Notes: generated by a model from the letters alone, not told the origin. A stretch of 64,000 bases of DNA from Clostridiales bacterium (GCA_018364635.1 JAGZLR010000006.1:1-64000); one strand, 5' to 3'. Positions 41,243-49,996 are shown, counted from the stretch's first letter. Numbers and translations: made by a program.

Positions 41243-42334
41243 TTGAAAAAATATTGTTTTGTTCTTTTATGTACTATACTGTGTCTTGTTGGCTGCTCCA
41301 CAAATGAAAGGACTCAAACATCTTCAATTTCTGAAGAGACGGAGTCTGCCAGTATTTCAGATGTAGCAGAAGAAGTGGAGCTAGAAGAAGATCCTTTGCA
41401 GGGAATGGTACGTAGTCCTTTTACTGGATTATATGTAGAAGAGACGTTGGCGAGAAGGCGGCCAATGGCTATTATGATTAATAATCTTCATAAAGCGCTG
41501 CCACAAAGCGGAATTGGACAAGCTGATATTTATTATGAAGCATTAGCAGAAGGAGAAATTACAAGAATTGAGGCTATTTTTCAGTCATTCAGCGGCGAAA
41601 AGATAGGTCCTGTCAGAAGTGCAAGGGATTATTTTACCTATTTTGCTTTAGACCATGATGCGGTCTATGTTCATCATGGTGGAAGTGAAACTGGTTATAG
41701 TGCTATTAGAAATAGATCTCTAGATCATTTTGATGGTATGCATGATACAATTGCTTTTTGGCGGGATCAAGAGAGGATGAACCAGCCAGGAATGTATGAA
41801 CACAGCTCCTATATCAGTAGTTCTGGATTAGAAGAAAGCTGGAAAAACCGAGGAATTAGAAGAGAACTACCTGAGAACTATAATCCAATGTTTGACTTTT
41901 ATGAGCAACAGACAATCCCCGACGGAGAAGAGGCAGAAGATATTTGTGTGCCGTACTCCTACTATCAAATATCGGAATTTTTGTATGACCTCTCAACCGG
42001 TTTATACCGCAGAATACAGTCGGGACAAGATCAGATTGACGATATTACTGGAAAGACTCTTCAGGTTAGCAATGTCATCATACAGTTTGCTAATATTTCT
42101 ATAGTAGACTCTGTTGGCAGAAGAGCTATTGATTTAGTTGGCAGTGGAGAGGGTTTGTTATTTACTGGAGGAAAGCAGAAAAAAGTTATGTGGAAGAAAG
42201 AAGCTTGGAATGTGCCAACACAGTGGACCTTTGAAGATGGTTCTCCTGTAATTCTTAATCCAGGAAAAACCTGGATCTGCGTGTATTCAAAAGATCAGGC
42301 GGACCAAGTTACTACAGCTAGAAAGGAGGACTAA
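41243..42334 (+). CDS. DUF3048 (YerB-like) lipoprotein
   Basis: A 363-residue exported lipoprotein. The signal peptide ends in L-V-G-C with Cys18 lipidated, followed by an acidic, serine-rich linker. The DUF3048 N-domain shows R-P-M-A-I-M-I-N-N and the phrases A-D-I-Y-Y-E-A-L-A-E-G and G-P-V-R-S-A-R-D-Y. The C-domain ends V-L-N-P-G-K-T-W-I. YerB is of unknown function. The start is TTG behind GGGGGTAAC. In Bacillus this position, between ybeY and cdd, is held by dgkA. Confidence 0.92.
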   Translation: MKKYCFVLLCTILCLVGCSTNERTQTSSISEETESASISDVAEEVELEEDPLQGMVRSPFTGLYVEETLARRRPMAIMINNLHKALPQSGIGQADIYYEALAEGEITRIEAIFQSFSGEKIGPVRSARDYFTYFALDHDAVYVHHGGSETGYSAIRNRSLDHFDGMHDTIAFWRDQERMNQPGMYEHSSYISSSGLEESWKNRGIRRELPENYNPMFDFYEQQTIPDGEEAEDICVPYSYYQISEFLYDLSTGLYRRIQSGQDQIDDITGKTLQVSNVIIQFANISIVDSVGRRAIDLVGSGEGLLFTGGKQKKVMWKKEAWNVPTQWTFEDGSPVILNPGKTWICVYSKDQADQVTTARKED

Positions 42335-42730
42335 TTGTTGGAAGAGGAGTTATTATCTGAGGCAAAAAAAGCGATGGTTCATGCATATGTACCTTATTCT
42401 GGTTTTCGTGTTGGAGCAGCTGTTATGGCAGAAGATGGAACAATATTTACAGGGTGTAATGTTGAGAATGCTTCCTATGGAGGAACTTGTTGCGCGGAAC
42501 GCATAGCGATTTATAAAGCAGTGTCAGAGGGATATCGGAAGTTTTTATCGATCCTTATTATTTCTGATAGCGAGGACATCACTTATCCATGTGGTATTTG
42601 TCGCCAAGTTTTGGTAGAATTTATGGGAGATGGAGATGTACTGTGTTGTAATAAATATGGAGAAATAAAAAAATATAAGCTAAGGGATTTAATTCCATAT
42701 GCATTTGAGTTTAATCCACAAATGAGGTGA
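42335..42730 (+). CDS. cdd: Cytidine deaminase
   Basis: A 131-residue zinc enzyme of pyrimidine salvage that turns cytidine and deoxycytidine into uridine forms. The zinc motifs are C-C-A-E-R (about 53-57) and P-C-G-I-C-R-Q-V (about 87-94), and the substrate block V-P-Y-S-G-F-R-V-G-A-A-V is present. Two adjacent TTG codons at 42335 and 42338 follow AGGAGG by five and eight bases, so either may start the protein. It begins directly at the DUF3048 stop, so translation is coupled. Confidence 0.95.
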   Translation: MLEEELLSEAKKAMVHAYVPYSGFRVGAAVMAEDGTIFTGCNVENASYGGTCCAERIAIYKAVSEGYRKFLSILIISDSEDITYPCGICRQVLVEFMGDGDVLCCNKYGEIKKYKLRDLIPYAFEFNPQMR

Positions 42731-42735
42731 ATACT

Positions 42736-43314
42736 ATGCCGGAAAAAACCTGGGAAATTTTAGAGGGCGCTTGCGGCTGTTGCCAAAAATGCAGGCTTTG
42801 GGAAACAAGAACCCATGTTGTAATTGGAGATGGCAATCAAAATGCAGATATTATGTTTATTGGAGAAGGGCCAGGAGAGCAGGAGGATTTACAAGGCAAA
42901 CCATTTGTGGGGCCAGCAGGGAAATTATTAGATAAAATGTTGGCAGCAATCCGTTTGACTCGTTCAGACGTTTATATTGCAAATATTGTTAAGTGTAGAC
43001 CACCTGGAAATCGGGACCCGCATGAGGATGAGCGGCAAGCCTGTCTTGATTATCTAAGATACCAGTTGATGTTGGTACATCCTAAAATTATTGTGTGCCT
43101 TGGAAGAATTGCAGGGATCACAATTATTGATCCTCAGTTTCGTATTACGAGAGAACACGGTCAATGGATTAATAGAAAAGGATTTTGGATAACTGCGACA
43201 TATCATCCATCTGCTCTTTTAAGAGATGAGGAGAAAAAGCGTCCTGCATGGGAAGACTTTAAAGGAATTCGTGCAAAATATGATGAACTTCAAAAAGAAA
43301 ATAAGGCTGATTAA
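42736..43314 (+). CDS. Uracil-DNA glycosylase, Fe-S family (type 4/5)
   Basis: A 192-residue DNA repair enzyme. Its cysteines (C-G-C-C-Q-K-C near 13-19, K-C-R-P-P-G-N-R near 85, and C-L near 99) would hold a 4Fe-4S cluster. The active-site block is G-E-G-P-G-E-Q-E-D with F-V-G-P-A-G-K-L-L-D, and the C-terminal T-Y-H-P-S-A-L-L-R carries the conserved histidine. The start at ATG 42736 follows GAGGTGA. The gene lies between cdd and era; in Bacillus cdd and era are adjacent. Removal of deaminated cytosine beside a cytidine deaminase gene is probably a coincidence of order. Confidence 0.92.
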   Translation: MPEKTWEILEGACGCCQKCRLWETRTHVVIGDGNQNADIMFIGEGPGEQEDLQGKPFVGPAGKLLDKMLAAIRLTRSDVYIANIVKCRPPGNRDPHEDERQACLDYLRYQLMLVHPKIIVCLGRIAGITIIDPQFRITREHGQWINRKGFWITATYHPSALLRDEEKKRPAWEDFKGIRAKYDELQKENKAD

Positions 43315-43362
43315 AACTATGATAGAAATAATCTAAGTTCAAATGACAAAGGAGCAAATATA

Positions 43363-44268
43363 TTGACGAAGAAATTTAAATCCGGCTTTATTTCCCTAAT
43401 TGGCCGGCCAAACGTAGGGAAATCAACACTGATGAATCGCTTCATTGGAGAAAAAATCGCTATTATTTCTCCAAAGCCGCAGACGACAAGAAATAAAGTA
43501 CAAAGTATTTTAACCAGAGATGACTTTCAAGGGATATTTATAGATACTCCTGGAATTCATAAGCCTAAGCATAAATTAGGACAATATATGGTAAAATCAG
43601 CAGAAACGACATTCGGTGAGGTAGATATAGTGTTAATGCTGATAGAACCGACAGACCATATCATTGAATCCGACCAGTATGTTATAGAAAAGCTTACAAA
43701 AGTTAAGACACCAGTGATTTTGGTTATCAATAAAGTAGATGCTGTAGATAAGGCGCTTTTGATGAAAACCATTACAATTTATAGTGACCTCTATCATTTT
43801 GCAGAGATTGTACCAATTTCGGCGATGAAAGGCGAAAATATTGAGACTCTTCTTCAGGTAATCAAGAAATACTTGCCGGAAGGACCTATGTATTTTCCGC
43901 CTGATATGGTGACGGATCAACCAGAGAGGCAGATTGTTTCAGAGATCATTCGCGAAAAGGCACTGCGATTATTGCAAGATGAAATCCCTCATGGAATTGC
44001 TGTAGAAGTTATGTCTATGAAAAAAAGAGAAAATCAGGACTTAGTGGATGTAGAGGCAACAATTTATTGTGAAAAGGATTCCCATAAAGGAATTATCATT
44101 GGAAAGCAGGGAGCAATGTTGAAAAAAATTGGTTCTCGTGCGCGTATTGATATACAAAATCTTCTAGGATCCGCTATATACTTACAACTTTGGGTAAAAG
44201 TAAAGAAGGATTGGCGTGACAGTGACTTTTTATTAAAAAATTTTGGATACGACGCAAAGCGGTTATAA
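43363..44268 (+). CDS. era: GTPase Era
   Basis: A 301-residue GTPase for 16S rRNA maturation and small-subunit assembly. G1 is G-R-P-N-V-G-K-S-T (residues 11-19), G3 D-T-P-G, G4 N-K-V-D, and the C-terminal KH domain has I-I-I-G-K-Q-G-A-M-L-K-K-I-G. The start is TTG 43363, eight bases after AAAGGAG, giving the normal opening K-S-G-F-I-S-L-I-G. It sits with ybeY, another 16S maturation factor, and recO, as in most Firmicutes. Confidence 0.97.
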   Translation: MTKKFKSGFISLIGRPNVGKSTLMNRFIGEKIAIISPKPQTTRNKVQSILTRDDFQGIFIDTPGIHKPKHKLGQYMVKSAETTFGEVDIVLMLIEPTDHIIESDQYVIEKLTKVKTPVILVINKVDAVDKALLMKTITIYSDLYHFAEIVPISAMKGENIETLLQVIKKYLPEGPMYFPPDMVTDQPERQIVSEIIREKALRLLQDEIPHGIAVEVMSMKKRENQDLVDVEATIYCEKDSHKGIIIGKQGAMLKKIGSRARIDIQNLLGSAIYLQLWVKVKKDWRDSDFLLKNFGYDAKRL

Positions 44269-44366
44269 AATAGTGGAGTATCTGCCAAGTTTTAATCAGT
44301 ATATTCATACTTAGTGCGGCTATCCTAAGAGAGAAGAAAACTTTTAGAGAAAGGGATTGCTGCGAT

Positions 44367-44540
44367 ATGGATATTTTTTGGAATTTGTTTGAAAAAAGCG
44401 GAAGTATTGAGGCGTATTTAGGATTTAAAGAATTTCAGAAAGCCCAAGGCAGGCAATTTCAAAGTTCTAAAAAACAGCTTATAACAGGTGCCAAAGGGCT
44501 TCAGATGGAAAGTGATCGGAATGGAAACTGTCAATCTTAG
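44367..44540 (+). CDS. yqzL: YqzL-family small protein
   Basis: A 57-residue frame lies in the gap between era and recO. It begins M-D-I-F-W-N-L-F-E-K-S-G-S-I-E-A-Y-L-G-F-K, which matches the YqzL pattern F-x-x-x-G-S-I-E-A-Y-L-x-Y-K. In Bacillus subtilis yqzL holds exactly this place. The rest of the protein is lysine- and glutamine-rich. It ends at TAG 44538, overlapping the recO start by 20 bases. The ribosome site is modest (AAAGGG, about eleven bases from the ATG). Function unknown. The N-terminal motif and synteny make it a real gene rather than chance. Confidence 0.8.
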   Translation: MDIFWNLFEKSGSIEAYLGFKEFQKAQGRQFQSSKKQLITGAKGLQMESDRNGNCQS

Positions 44541-45255
44541 AGGTATTGTAATTCGGGAACTTCCCAGTGGGGAATCAGGGAAAAGGCTGTTAGTATTTGC
44601 AAAAGGGTATGGCAAGGTTTATGTTGTAGCTCGTGGAGCTAAGAATCCAAAAAGTAAGTTTTTAGCTGGAACACAGCTTTTTTCGTACTGTGACTTTCAA
44701 ACTTATAAGGGAAAGGGGTTTTATGCAGTTACTCAGATTGATATTATTGAAAACTTTTATCCCATAAGGTCAGATATTGAAAAAATGGCTTATGCCTCTT
44801 ATCTTGTAGAATTGACAGATAAGGTTGTTATGGCACGAGCAGAAGAAGATCAGATTCTTGAACTGTTGATTAGAGCTTTGTGGTTAATTTCCAAATCAGA
44901 GGAAAATATAAGTCTTTTGGTCCGAATTTTTGAGCTTAAGTTATTGCAGCTGGCTGGATTTATGCCTCAAATTGACGAATGTGTTATTTGCGGAAGAAAA
45001 GACTCTTTAAGTTATTTTTCTGTGGAGGAAGGCGGCACTGTATGTGCTGATTGCGCTTGTGAGAACCTGCATTTTCCAATTTCTTCTGGAAGTATACGGG
45101 CAATCAATTATGTGCTGGATAGCGATATGAAACGTATGTTTCAATTTCGAGTTTCTGAGTCAGTGCTCCATGAGCTGACACTGATAACTAGACGGTATAT
45201 TTATGTACATATTTCAACGCATATCCAGTCGACAAAATTTATTGATTCCCTTTAA
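44521..45255 (+). CDS. recO: DNA repair protein RecO
   Basis: A 244-residue recombination mediator that loads RecA with RecR. The N-terminal OB fold opens L-R-G-I-V-I-R-E-L-P-S-G-E-S-G-K-R-L-L-V-F, and a zinc-finger-like block C-V-I-C-G plus C-A-D-C lies at about 155-180. The start at 44521 gives the usual length and follows GGAAAGTGAT. It overlaps yqzL. The next element is the glyS T-box, so recO ends the era transcript, although no separate terminator is seen. Confidence 0.94.
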   Translation: METVNLRGIVIRELPSGESGKRLLVFAKGYGKVYVVARGAKNPKSKFLAGTQLFSYCDFQTYKGKGFYAVTQIDIIENFYPIRSDIEKMAYASYLVELTDKVVMARAEEDQILELLIRALWLISKSEENISLLVRIFELKLLQLAGFMPQIDECVICGRKDSLSYFSVEEGGTVCADCACENLHFPISSGSIRAINYVLDSDMKRMFQFRVSESVLHELTLITRRYIYVHISTHIQSTKFIDSL

Positions 45256-45263
45256 AACGGTTC

Positions 45264-45292
45264 TTGACAAAATCAGTAAGATTTGATAGATT
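45264..45292 (+). promoter_or_regulatory. Promoter of the T-box-glyS unit
   Basis: TTGACA (45264-45269), 17-base spacer, TAGATT (45287-45292). Confidence 0.7.
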
Positions 45293-45298
45293 ATAAAA

Positions 45299-45507
45299 AT
45301 AAAGAATGCTGCGTGGAAGAAGAAGAGTAGTTTTTCTGGACAACATAGAGAGCTGGTGAAGGTGGAAAACTGGCATGGAAAGAAAGATGAAGGGCGCTTT
45401 GGAGCAGAAAAAGAAAGTGGATGCTCTGCATCAATTAGGGTGGAACCGCGGAAGATTAACCTTTCGTCCCTTACTGTAGTAGGTAAGAGGATGAAAGGTT
45501 TTTTTAT
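45299..45507 (+). ncRNA. Glycine T-box riboswitch with terminator
   Basis: Stem I features include AGAGAG and GGTGGAA in the distal part (about 45346-45367). The likely specifier is GGC at 45393-45395. The T-box sequence AGGGTGGAACCGCG is at 45437-45450. The terminator stem AACCTTTC...GAAAGGTT with an inner CTTAC/GTAAG pairing (45458-45500) ends in a T7 run. Uncharged tRNA-Gly should favour the antiterminator and switch on glyS. Confidence 0.95.
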
Positions 45508-45544
45508 TTTTCTCCAGGCAGCAAAATAAATAGGAGGTTTCTAT

Positions 45545-46927
45545 ATGGAAAAGACAATGGAAAAAATTGTTGCTCTTGCAAAGTCAAGAGGATTTGTGTA
45601 TCCTGGTTCAGAAATTTATGGGGGTTTAGCCAATACATGGGATTATGGTCCAATTGGCGTGGAGTTGAAAAACAATATTAAAAAGGCTTGGTGGAAAAAA
45701 TTTATTCAGGGTTCTCCGATGAACGTAGGGGTTGACTGTGCAATTTTAATGAATCCAGAAACATGGGTTGCTAGTGGACATGTTGGCGGTTTTAGTGATC
45801 CTTTGATGGATTGTAAGGATTGTAAGGAGCGGTTTCGTGCAGATAAATTGATTGAGGAACATATGCATGAAACAGGTGTAGATGATGTTGTCGATGGATG
45901 GTCCAATGAAAAAATGATGAATTACATTAAAGAGCATGGGATTGGCTGTCCTTCCTGTGGAAGTAAAAAATTTACGGATATTCGTCAGTTTAATTTGATG
46001 TTTAAAACATTCCAAGGTGTGACAGAAGATGCGAAAAACGCGGTTTATCTGCGTCCGGAAACTGCCCAAGGTATTTTTGTTAACTTTAAAAATGTTCTGA
46101 GAACTACAAGAAAGAAGCTGCCTTTTGGTATTGGACAGATCGGAAAGTCTTTCCGTAACGAGATTACTCCTGGAAACTTTACATTCCGTACGCGAGAGTT
46201 TGAACAGATGGAATTAGAATTTTTCTGTGAACCAGATACGGATTTAGAGTGGTTCAAGTATTGGAAAGAATATTGCATAAAATGGCTTCATGATTTGAAT
46301 ATGAGCCCAGACAACATGAGGGTAAGGGACCATAGCCCAGAAGAACTTTCTTTCTACAGCAAGGCTACAAGCGATATTGAATATTTGTTCCCATTTGGAT
46401 GGGGAGAACTTTGGGGAATTGCAGACCGTACTGATTTTGACTTGACACAACATCAAAATCATTCTGGAGAAGACCTTACGTATTTTGACCAGACAAAAAA
46501 TACAAAGTACATTCCATATGTCATTGAGCCATCGTTGGGTGCGGATCGTGTGACACTTGCGTTTCTTTGTGAAGCGTATGACGAGCAGGAGATCGGTGAA
46601 GGAGATGTGAGAACGGTACTTCATTTCCATCCAGCAATTGCGCCATTTAAGGCTGCTATCTTGCCACTTTCCAAAAAACTTTCAGATCAGGCGATGGAGG
46701 TTTATCAGAAGTTACAAAAGAAGTTTAATGTTGACTTTGATGAAGCTGGAAGCATTGGTAAGAGATATAGAAGACAGGACGAGATTGGTACACCTTACTG
46801 TATTACAATTGATTTTGATACGTTAGAGAATCATACAGTTACAGTTAGAGACAGAGATACGATGGAGCAGATACGTCTACATGTAGATGAGTTAGAAAAA
46901 TATTTAGAAGAAAAAATTGAGTTTTAA
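45545..46927 (+). CDS. glyS: Glycyl-tRNA synthetase, single-chain type
   Basis: A 460-residue class II synthetase of the homodimeric (eukaryote-like) form, not the alpha2-beta2 GlyQ/GlyS form of Bacillus. It opens with S-R-G-F-V-Y-P-G-S-E-I-Y-G-G-L-A-N-T-W-D-Y-G-P-x-G and carries R-P-E-T-A-Q-G-I-F, F-R-N-E-I-T-P and the motif 3 region G-A-D-R-V. A zinc-like C-K-D-C and C-P-S-C-G pair lies at about 96-140. The C-terminal anticodon domain starts at about 365. The ATG follows TAGGAGG. It is controlled by the T-box directly upstream. Confidence 0.96.
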   Translation: MEKTMEKIVALAKSRGFVYPGSEIYGGLANTWDYGPIGVELKNNIKKAWWKKFIQGSPMNVGVDCAILMNPETWVASGHVGGFSDPLMDCKDCKERFRADKLIEEHMHETGVDDVVDGWSNEKMMNYIKEHGIGCPSCGSKKFTDIRQFNLMFKTFQGVTEDAKNAVYLRPETAQGIFVNFKNVLRTTRKKLPFGIGQIGKSFRNEITPGNFTFRTREFEQMELEFFCEPDTDLEWFKYWKEYCIKWLHDLNMSPDNMRVRDHSPEELSFYSKATSDIEYLFPFGWGELWGIADRTDFDLTQHQNHSGEDLTYFDQTKNTKYIPYVIEPSLGADRVTLAFLCEAYDEQEIGEGDVRTVLHFHPAIAPFKAAILPLSKKLSDQAMEVYQKLQKKFNVDFDEAGSIGKRYRRQDEIGTPYCITIDFDTLENHTVTVRDRDTMEQIRLHVDELEKYLEEKIEF

Positions 46928-46946
46928 TAAACATTCAGTGCTATTT

Positions 46947-46981
46947 AAAAAGTACGGCAGAAAAATCTGCCGTACTTTTTT
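46947..46981 (+). terminator. Terminator of glyS
   Basis: AAAAAGTACGGCAGA pairs with TCTGCCGTACTTTTT across a short A-rich loop. Confidence 0.93.
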
Positions 46982-47100
46982 GTGAATAAAGTTTTGAAAA
47001 AAGGAAGTTATAAAAATAACTTTTTGATATTTATACCAAATTTAGAGCATATTTTTTGGAATTCTGAATTTAAAATTAATATACACCTTTCTTTTCTATA

Positions 47101-47109
47101 TGTTATAAT
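47101..47109 (+). promoter_or_regulatory. Extended -10 promoter of ppdK
   Basis: TGT directly before TATAAT (47104-47109); the -35 position (ATACAC) is weak. Confidence 0.55.
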
Positions 47110-47159
47110 TGAATAGAATGCTGACAAGAGCAGCAAATGGATTTAAAGGAGGAAATCAA

Positions 47160-49787
47160 ATGCCAAAGAAATATGTCTATATGTTTAATGAAGGCAATGC
47201 CACAATGAGAAATCTTCTCGGAGGAAAAGGTGCAAACCTGGCAGAAATGACAAATATGGGTATGCCAGTTCCATATGGTTTTACAATCACAACGGAAGCT
47301 TGTACAGAATTTAACGAGGGCGGCAAAAAATTTACAGCGGAAATGATCGAGCAGATAGACGCCGCTTTGGCAGAGCTTGAAAAAAGAGCAGGGAAAAAGC
47401 TAGGCGATATTGATAATCCATTATTGGTATCTGTTCGTTCTGGTGCGAGGGCATCTATGCCTGGTATGATGGACACAGTATTAAATCTGGGATTAAACGA
47501 TGTTTCTGTCGAGGGGTTAGCAGCTAAAACAAATAATAAAAGATTTGCATATGATTCCTATCGCAGATTTATCATGATGTTTGCAGATGTGGTAATTGGG
47601 GTAAATAAATCAAAGTTTGAACGGGTTTTAGATATTTATAAAGAAGAAGTAGGCGCTAAATTTGATACAGATTTGACAGCTGATGACTTAAAAGTTGTAA
47701 TCGATAAATTTAAACAACTGTATTTTGAGGATCAGGGCAAGGAATTCCCGCAAGAGCCTAAAGAGCAGCTTTATGAAGCTGCAAAAGCTGTTTTCCATTC
47801 CTGGGATAATCCAAGAGCTTTTGTTTATAGAAGAATGAATGATATTCCTTACAGCTGGGGGACGGCAGTTAATGTACAGATGATGGTGTTTGGAAATATG
47901 GGAGATACCTCTGGTACAGGCGTTGCATTCACAAGAAATGCAGCGACTGGAGAGAACAAAATGTTTGGTGAGTATTTGATTAATGCACAAGGAGAAGATG
48001 TTGTTGCAGGTGTCAGAACACCAAAGCCGATTGCTACATTGGAACAGGATATGCCACAAGTATATCAGCAGTTTATGACATTAGCTCATAACCTGGAAAA
48101 TCATTATAAGGATATGCAGGATATGGAATTCACCATTGAGGAGGGAAAACTTTTCTTCCTTCAGACAAGAAATGGAAAGAGAACTGCACCAGCTGCTCTT
48201 AAAATAGCGGTAGATATGGTAAATGAAGGATTGATTACAAAGGAAGAAGCATTATTAAAGGTAGAGCCAAAACAGTTAGATCAATTACTTCATCCTGCAT
48301 TTGATGAAAAAGCGTTGAAGGCTGCAAAACCAATTGGAAAAGGTCTTCCTGCTTCTCCAGGTGCTGCTGCTGGTAAAGTAGTATTTACTGCAGAAGAAGC
48401 GAAAGAGCAGGCACAGGCTGGAGACAGAGTGATTTTAGTGCGGCTTGAAACTAGCCCTGAAGACATTGAAGGTATGGTCGCTGCACAGGGGATTTTGACA
48501 GTTCGTGGTGGTATGACTAGCCATGCAGCAGTTGTTGCTCGTGGTATGGGTGAATGCTGTGTATCCGGTTGTGAAGAGATCAAGATGAATGAGGCAGAAA
48601 AAACATTTACTCTCGGAGGCAGAACTTTTAAAGAGGGCGATTATATCTCTCTTGATGGATCGACAGGAAATATTTACGGTGAGGATATCCCTACAGTAAA
48701 AGCAAGTATCTCTGGGGAATTTTCTACATTTATGGAATGGGCGGATAAGGTAAGAAGTCTAAGAATCAGAACAAATGCCGATACGCCAAAAGATGCGCAA
48801 GCAGCAGTTGAGTTTGGTGCAGAAGGTATTGGACTTACAAGAACAGAGCATATGTTCTTTGATGCAGATAGAATTATGAAGTTTAGAAAAATGATTTTAT
48901 GTGATACTGTAGAAGAGAGAGTAGAAGCTCTTTCTGCAATTGAACCGTTCCAGAAGGAGGACTTTGTAGGTATCTATGAAGCAATGGGCGAAAGGCCGGT
49001 AACAATTCGTCTTCTTGATCCACCGCTACATGAATTTTTACCAAATACCGATGAGGAATTTGAAATTTTAGCAAAAGATATGGGAAAATCTGTATCTGAG
49101 CTTAAAATTAAAGCGAAGGGTCTTCATGAATTAAATCCGATGATGGGACATCGCGGCTGCCGTCTTGCGGTAAGCTATCCTGAGATTGCAAAAATGCAGA
49201 CAAGAGCGATTATCTCAGCAGCATTGGAAGTAAGGAAGAACAAGGGATATCAGATTGTTCCAGAAATTATGGTACCATTAGTTGGGGACATCAAGGAAAT
49301 GAAATATGTAAAGAATCTTGTGGTAGAGACTGCTGATGAATTGATCTCTGCATCTGGTATGGATATGAAATATCTAGTAGGAACCATGATTGAAATTCCA
49401 AGAGCTGCGTTGACAGCAGACGAAATTGCGAAAGAAGCTGAGTTCTTCTCTTTTGGAACCAACGATTTGACACAGATGACTTATGGACTTTCCAGAGACG
49501 ATGCTGGTAAGATTCTTGCAGACTATATAGATAAAAATATTTATGAGGGTGATCCTACGGCGAAACTAGACAGAAGTGGTGTCGGTCAATTAATGCAGAT
49601 TGCAGTAGAAAAAGGCAGAAAGACTAGACCTGATCTTCATTTAGGTATTTGTGGTGAGCATGGCGGAGATCCGTCTTCTATAGAGTTCTGCCATATGATA
49701 GGGCTGGACTATGTGTCCTGTTCACCGTTCCGTGTGCCGATTGCTAGACTGGCAGCCGCACAGGCCGCAATTCGCAATCCAAGATAA
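47160..49787 (+). CDS. ppdK: Pyruvate, phosphate dikinase
   Basis: Interconverts pyruvate, ATP and phosphate with PEP, AMP and pyrophosphate, in glycolysis or gluconeogenesis of anaerobes. The 875 residues match the Clostridium symbiosum enzyme closely in layout: the phospho-histidine is His455 in G-G-M-T-S-H-A-A-V-V-A-R-G, with the regulatory threonine two residues before it, and the catalytic Cys831 is in G-I-C-G-E-H-G-G-D. The start at 47160 follows AAAGGAGG; upstream frame to 47109 lies within the promoter. It is alone on its transcript. In Bacillus this neighbourhood holds yqfL, a predicted PPDK regulator. Confidence 0.97.
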   Translation: MPKKYVYMFNEGNATMRNLLGGKGANLAEMTNMGMPVPYGFTITTEACTEFNEGGKKFTAEMIEQIDAALAELEKRAGKKLGDIDNPLLVSVRSGARASMPGMMDTVLNLGLNDVSVEGLAAKTNNKRFAYDSYRRFIMMFADVVIGVNKSKFERVLDIYKEEVGAKFDTDLTADDLKVVIDKFKQLYFEDQGKEFPQEPKEQLYEAAKAVFHSWDNPRAFVYRRMNDIPYSWGTAVNVQMMVFGNMGDTSGTGVAFTRNAATGENKMFGEYLINAQGEDVVAGVRTPKPIATLEQDMPQVYQQFMTLAHNLENHYKDMQDMEFTIEEGKLFFLQTRNGKRTAPAALKIAVDMVNEGLITKEEALLKVEPKQLDQLLHPAFDEKALKAAKPIGKGLPASPGAAAGKVVFTAEEAKEQAQAGDRVILVRLETSPEDIEGMVAAQGILTVRGGMTSHAAVVARGMGECCVSGCEEIKMNEAEKTFTLGGRTFKEGDYISLDGSTGNIYGEDIPTVKASISGEFSTFMEWADKVRSLRIRTNADTPKDAQAAVEFGAEGIGLTRTEHMFFDADRIMKFRKMILCDTVEERVEALSAIEPFQKEDFVGIYEAMGERPVTIRLLDPPLHEFLPNTDEEFEILAKDMGKSVSELKIKAKGLHELNPMMGHRGCRLAVSYPEIAKMQTRAIISAALEVRKNKGYQIVPEIMVPLVGDIKEMKYVKNLVVETADELISASGMDMKYLVGTMIEIPRAALTADEIAKEAEFFSFGTNDLTQMTYGLSRDDAGKILADYIDKNIYEGDPTAKLDRSGVGQLMQIAVEKGRKTRPDLHLGICGEHGGDPSSIEFCHMIGLDYVSCSPFRVPIARLAAAQAAIRNPR

Positions 49788-49946
49788 GGTATGGGGTATT
49801 GTCGCAGAAGAGTAAAATGTATAACCAGAACTATGCACAAAGCTTTATAAACAAGGAGTTTTGATTACCTATAGTGAATGGGTAATTGGTCATTTTAAGC
49901 AAAATAGGAAGCTATTTTGTTGGAAGAGTTATTGATAGGTTGATGG
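49788..49946. other. Non-coding gap after ppdK with two small hairpins
   Basis: ATTACC/GGGTAAT (about 49864-49886) and AGCAAAATAG/CTATTTTGTT (about 49898-49921) can each fold. No gene of credible length or ribosome site was found. Possibly the 3' untranslated region of ppdK before the terminator. Confidence 0.4.
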
Positions 49947-49996
49947 AAAAAGGTGTACTGTAAAATCCAGTTTAGGATTTTACATGTACACCTTTT
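49947..49996. terminator. Long bidirectional terminator between ppdK and the Fe-S genes
   Basis: AAAAAGGTGTAC-TGTAAAATCC pairs with GGATTTTACA-TGTACACCTTTTT, about 22 bp with a single bulge. Confidence 0.9.

Noticed and set aside
46244..46630. Long open frame on the minus strand opposite glyS
   Set aside because: It has no ribosome site and lies fully inside a highly conserved synthetase gene; typical of antisense shadow frames.
49861..49935. 24-codon frame starting TTG after AAGGAG in the gap behind ppdK
   Set aside because: Spacing from the site to TTG is only two bases, the product has no recognisable feature, and the region folds into hairpins before a terminator.
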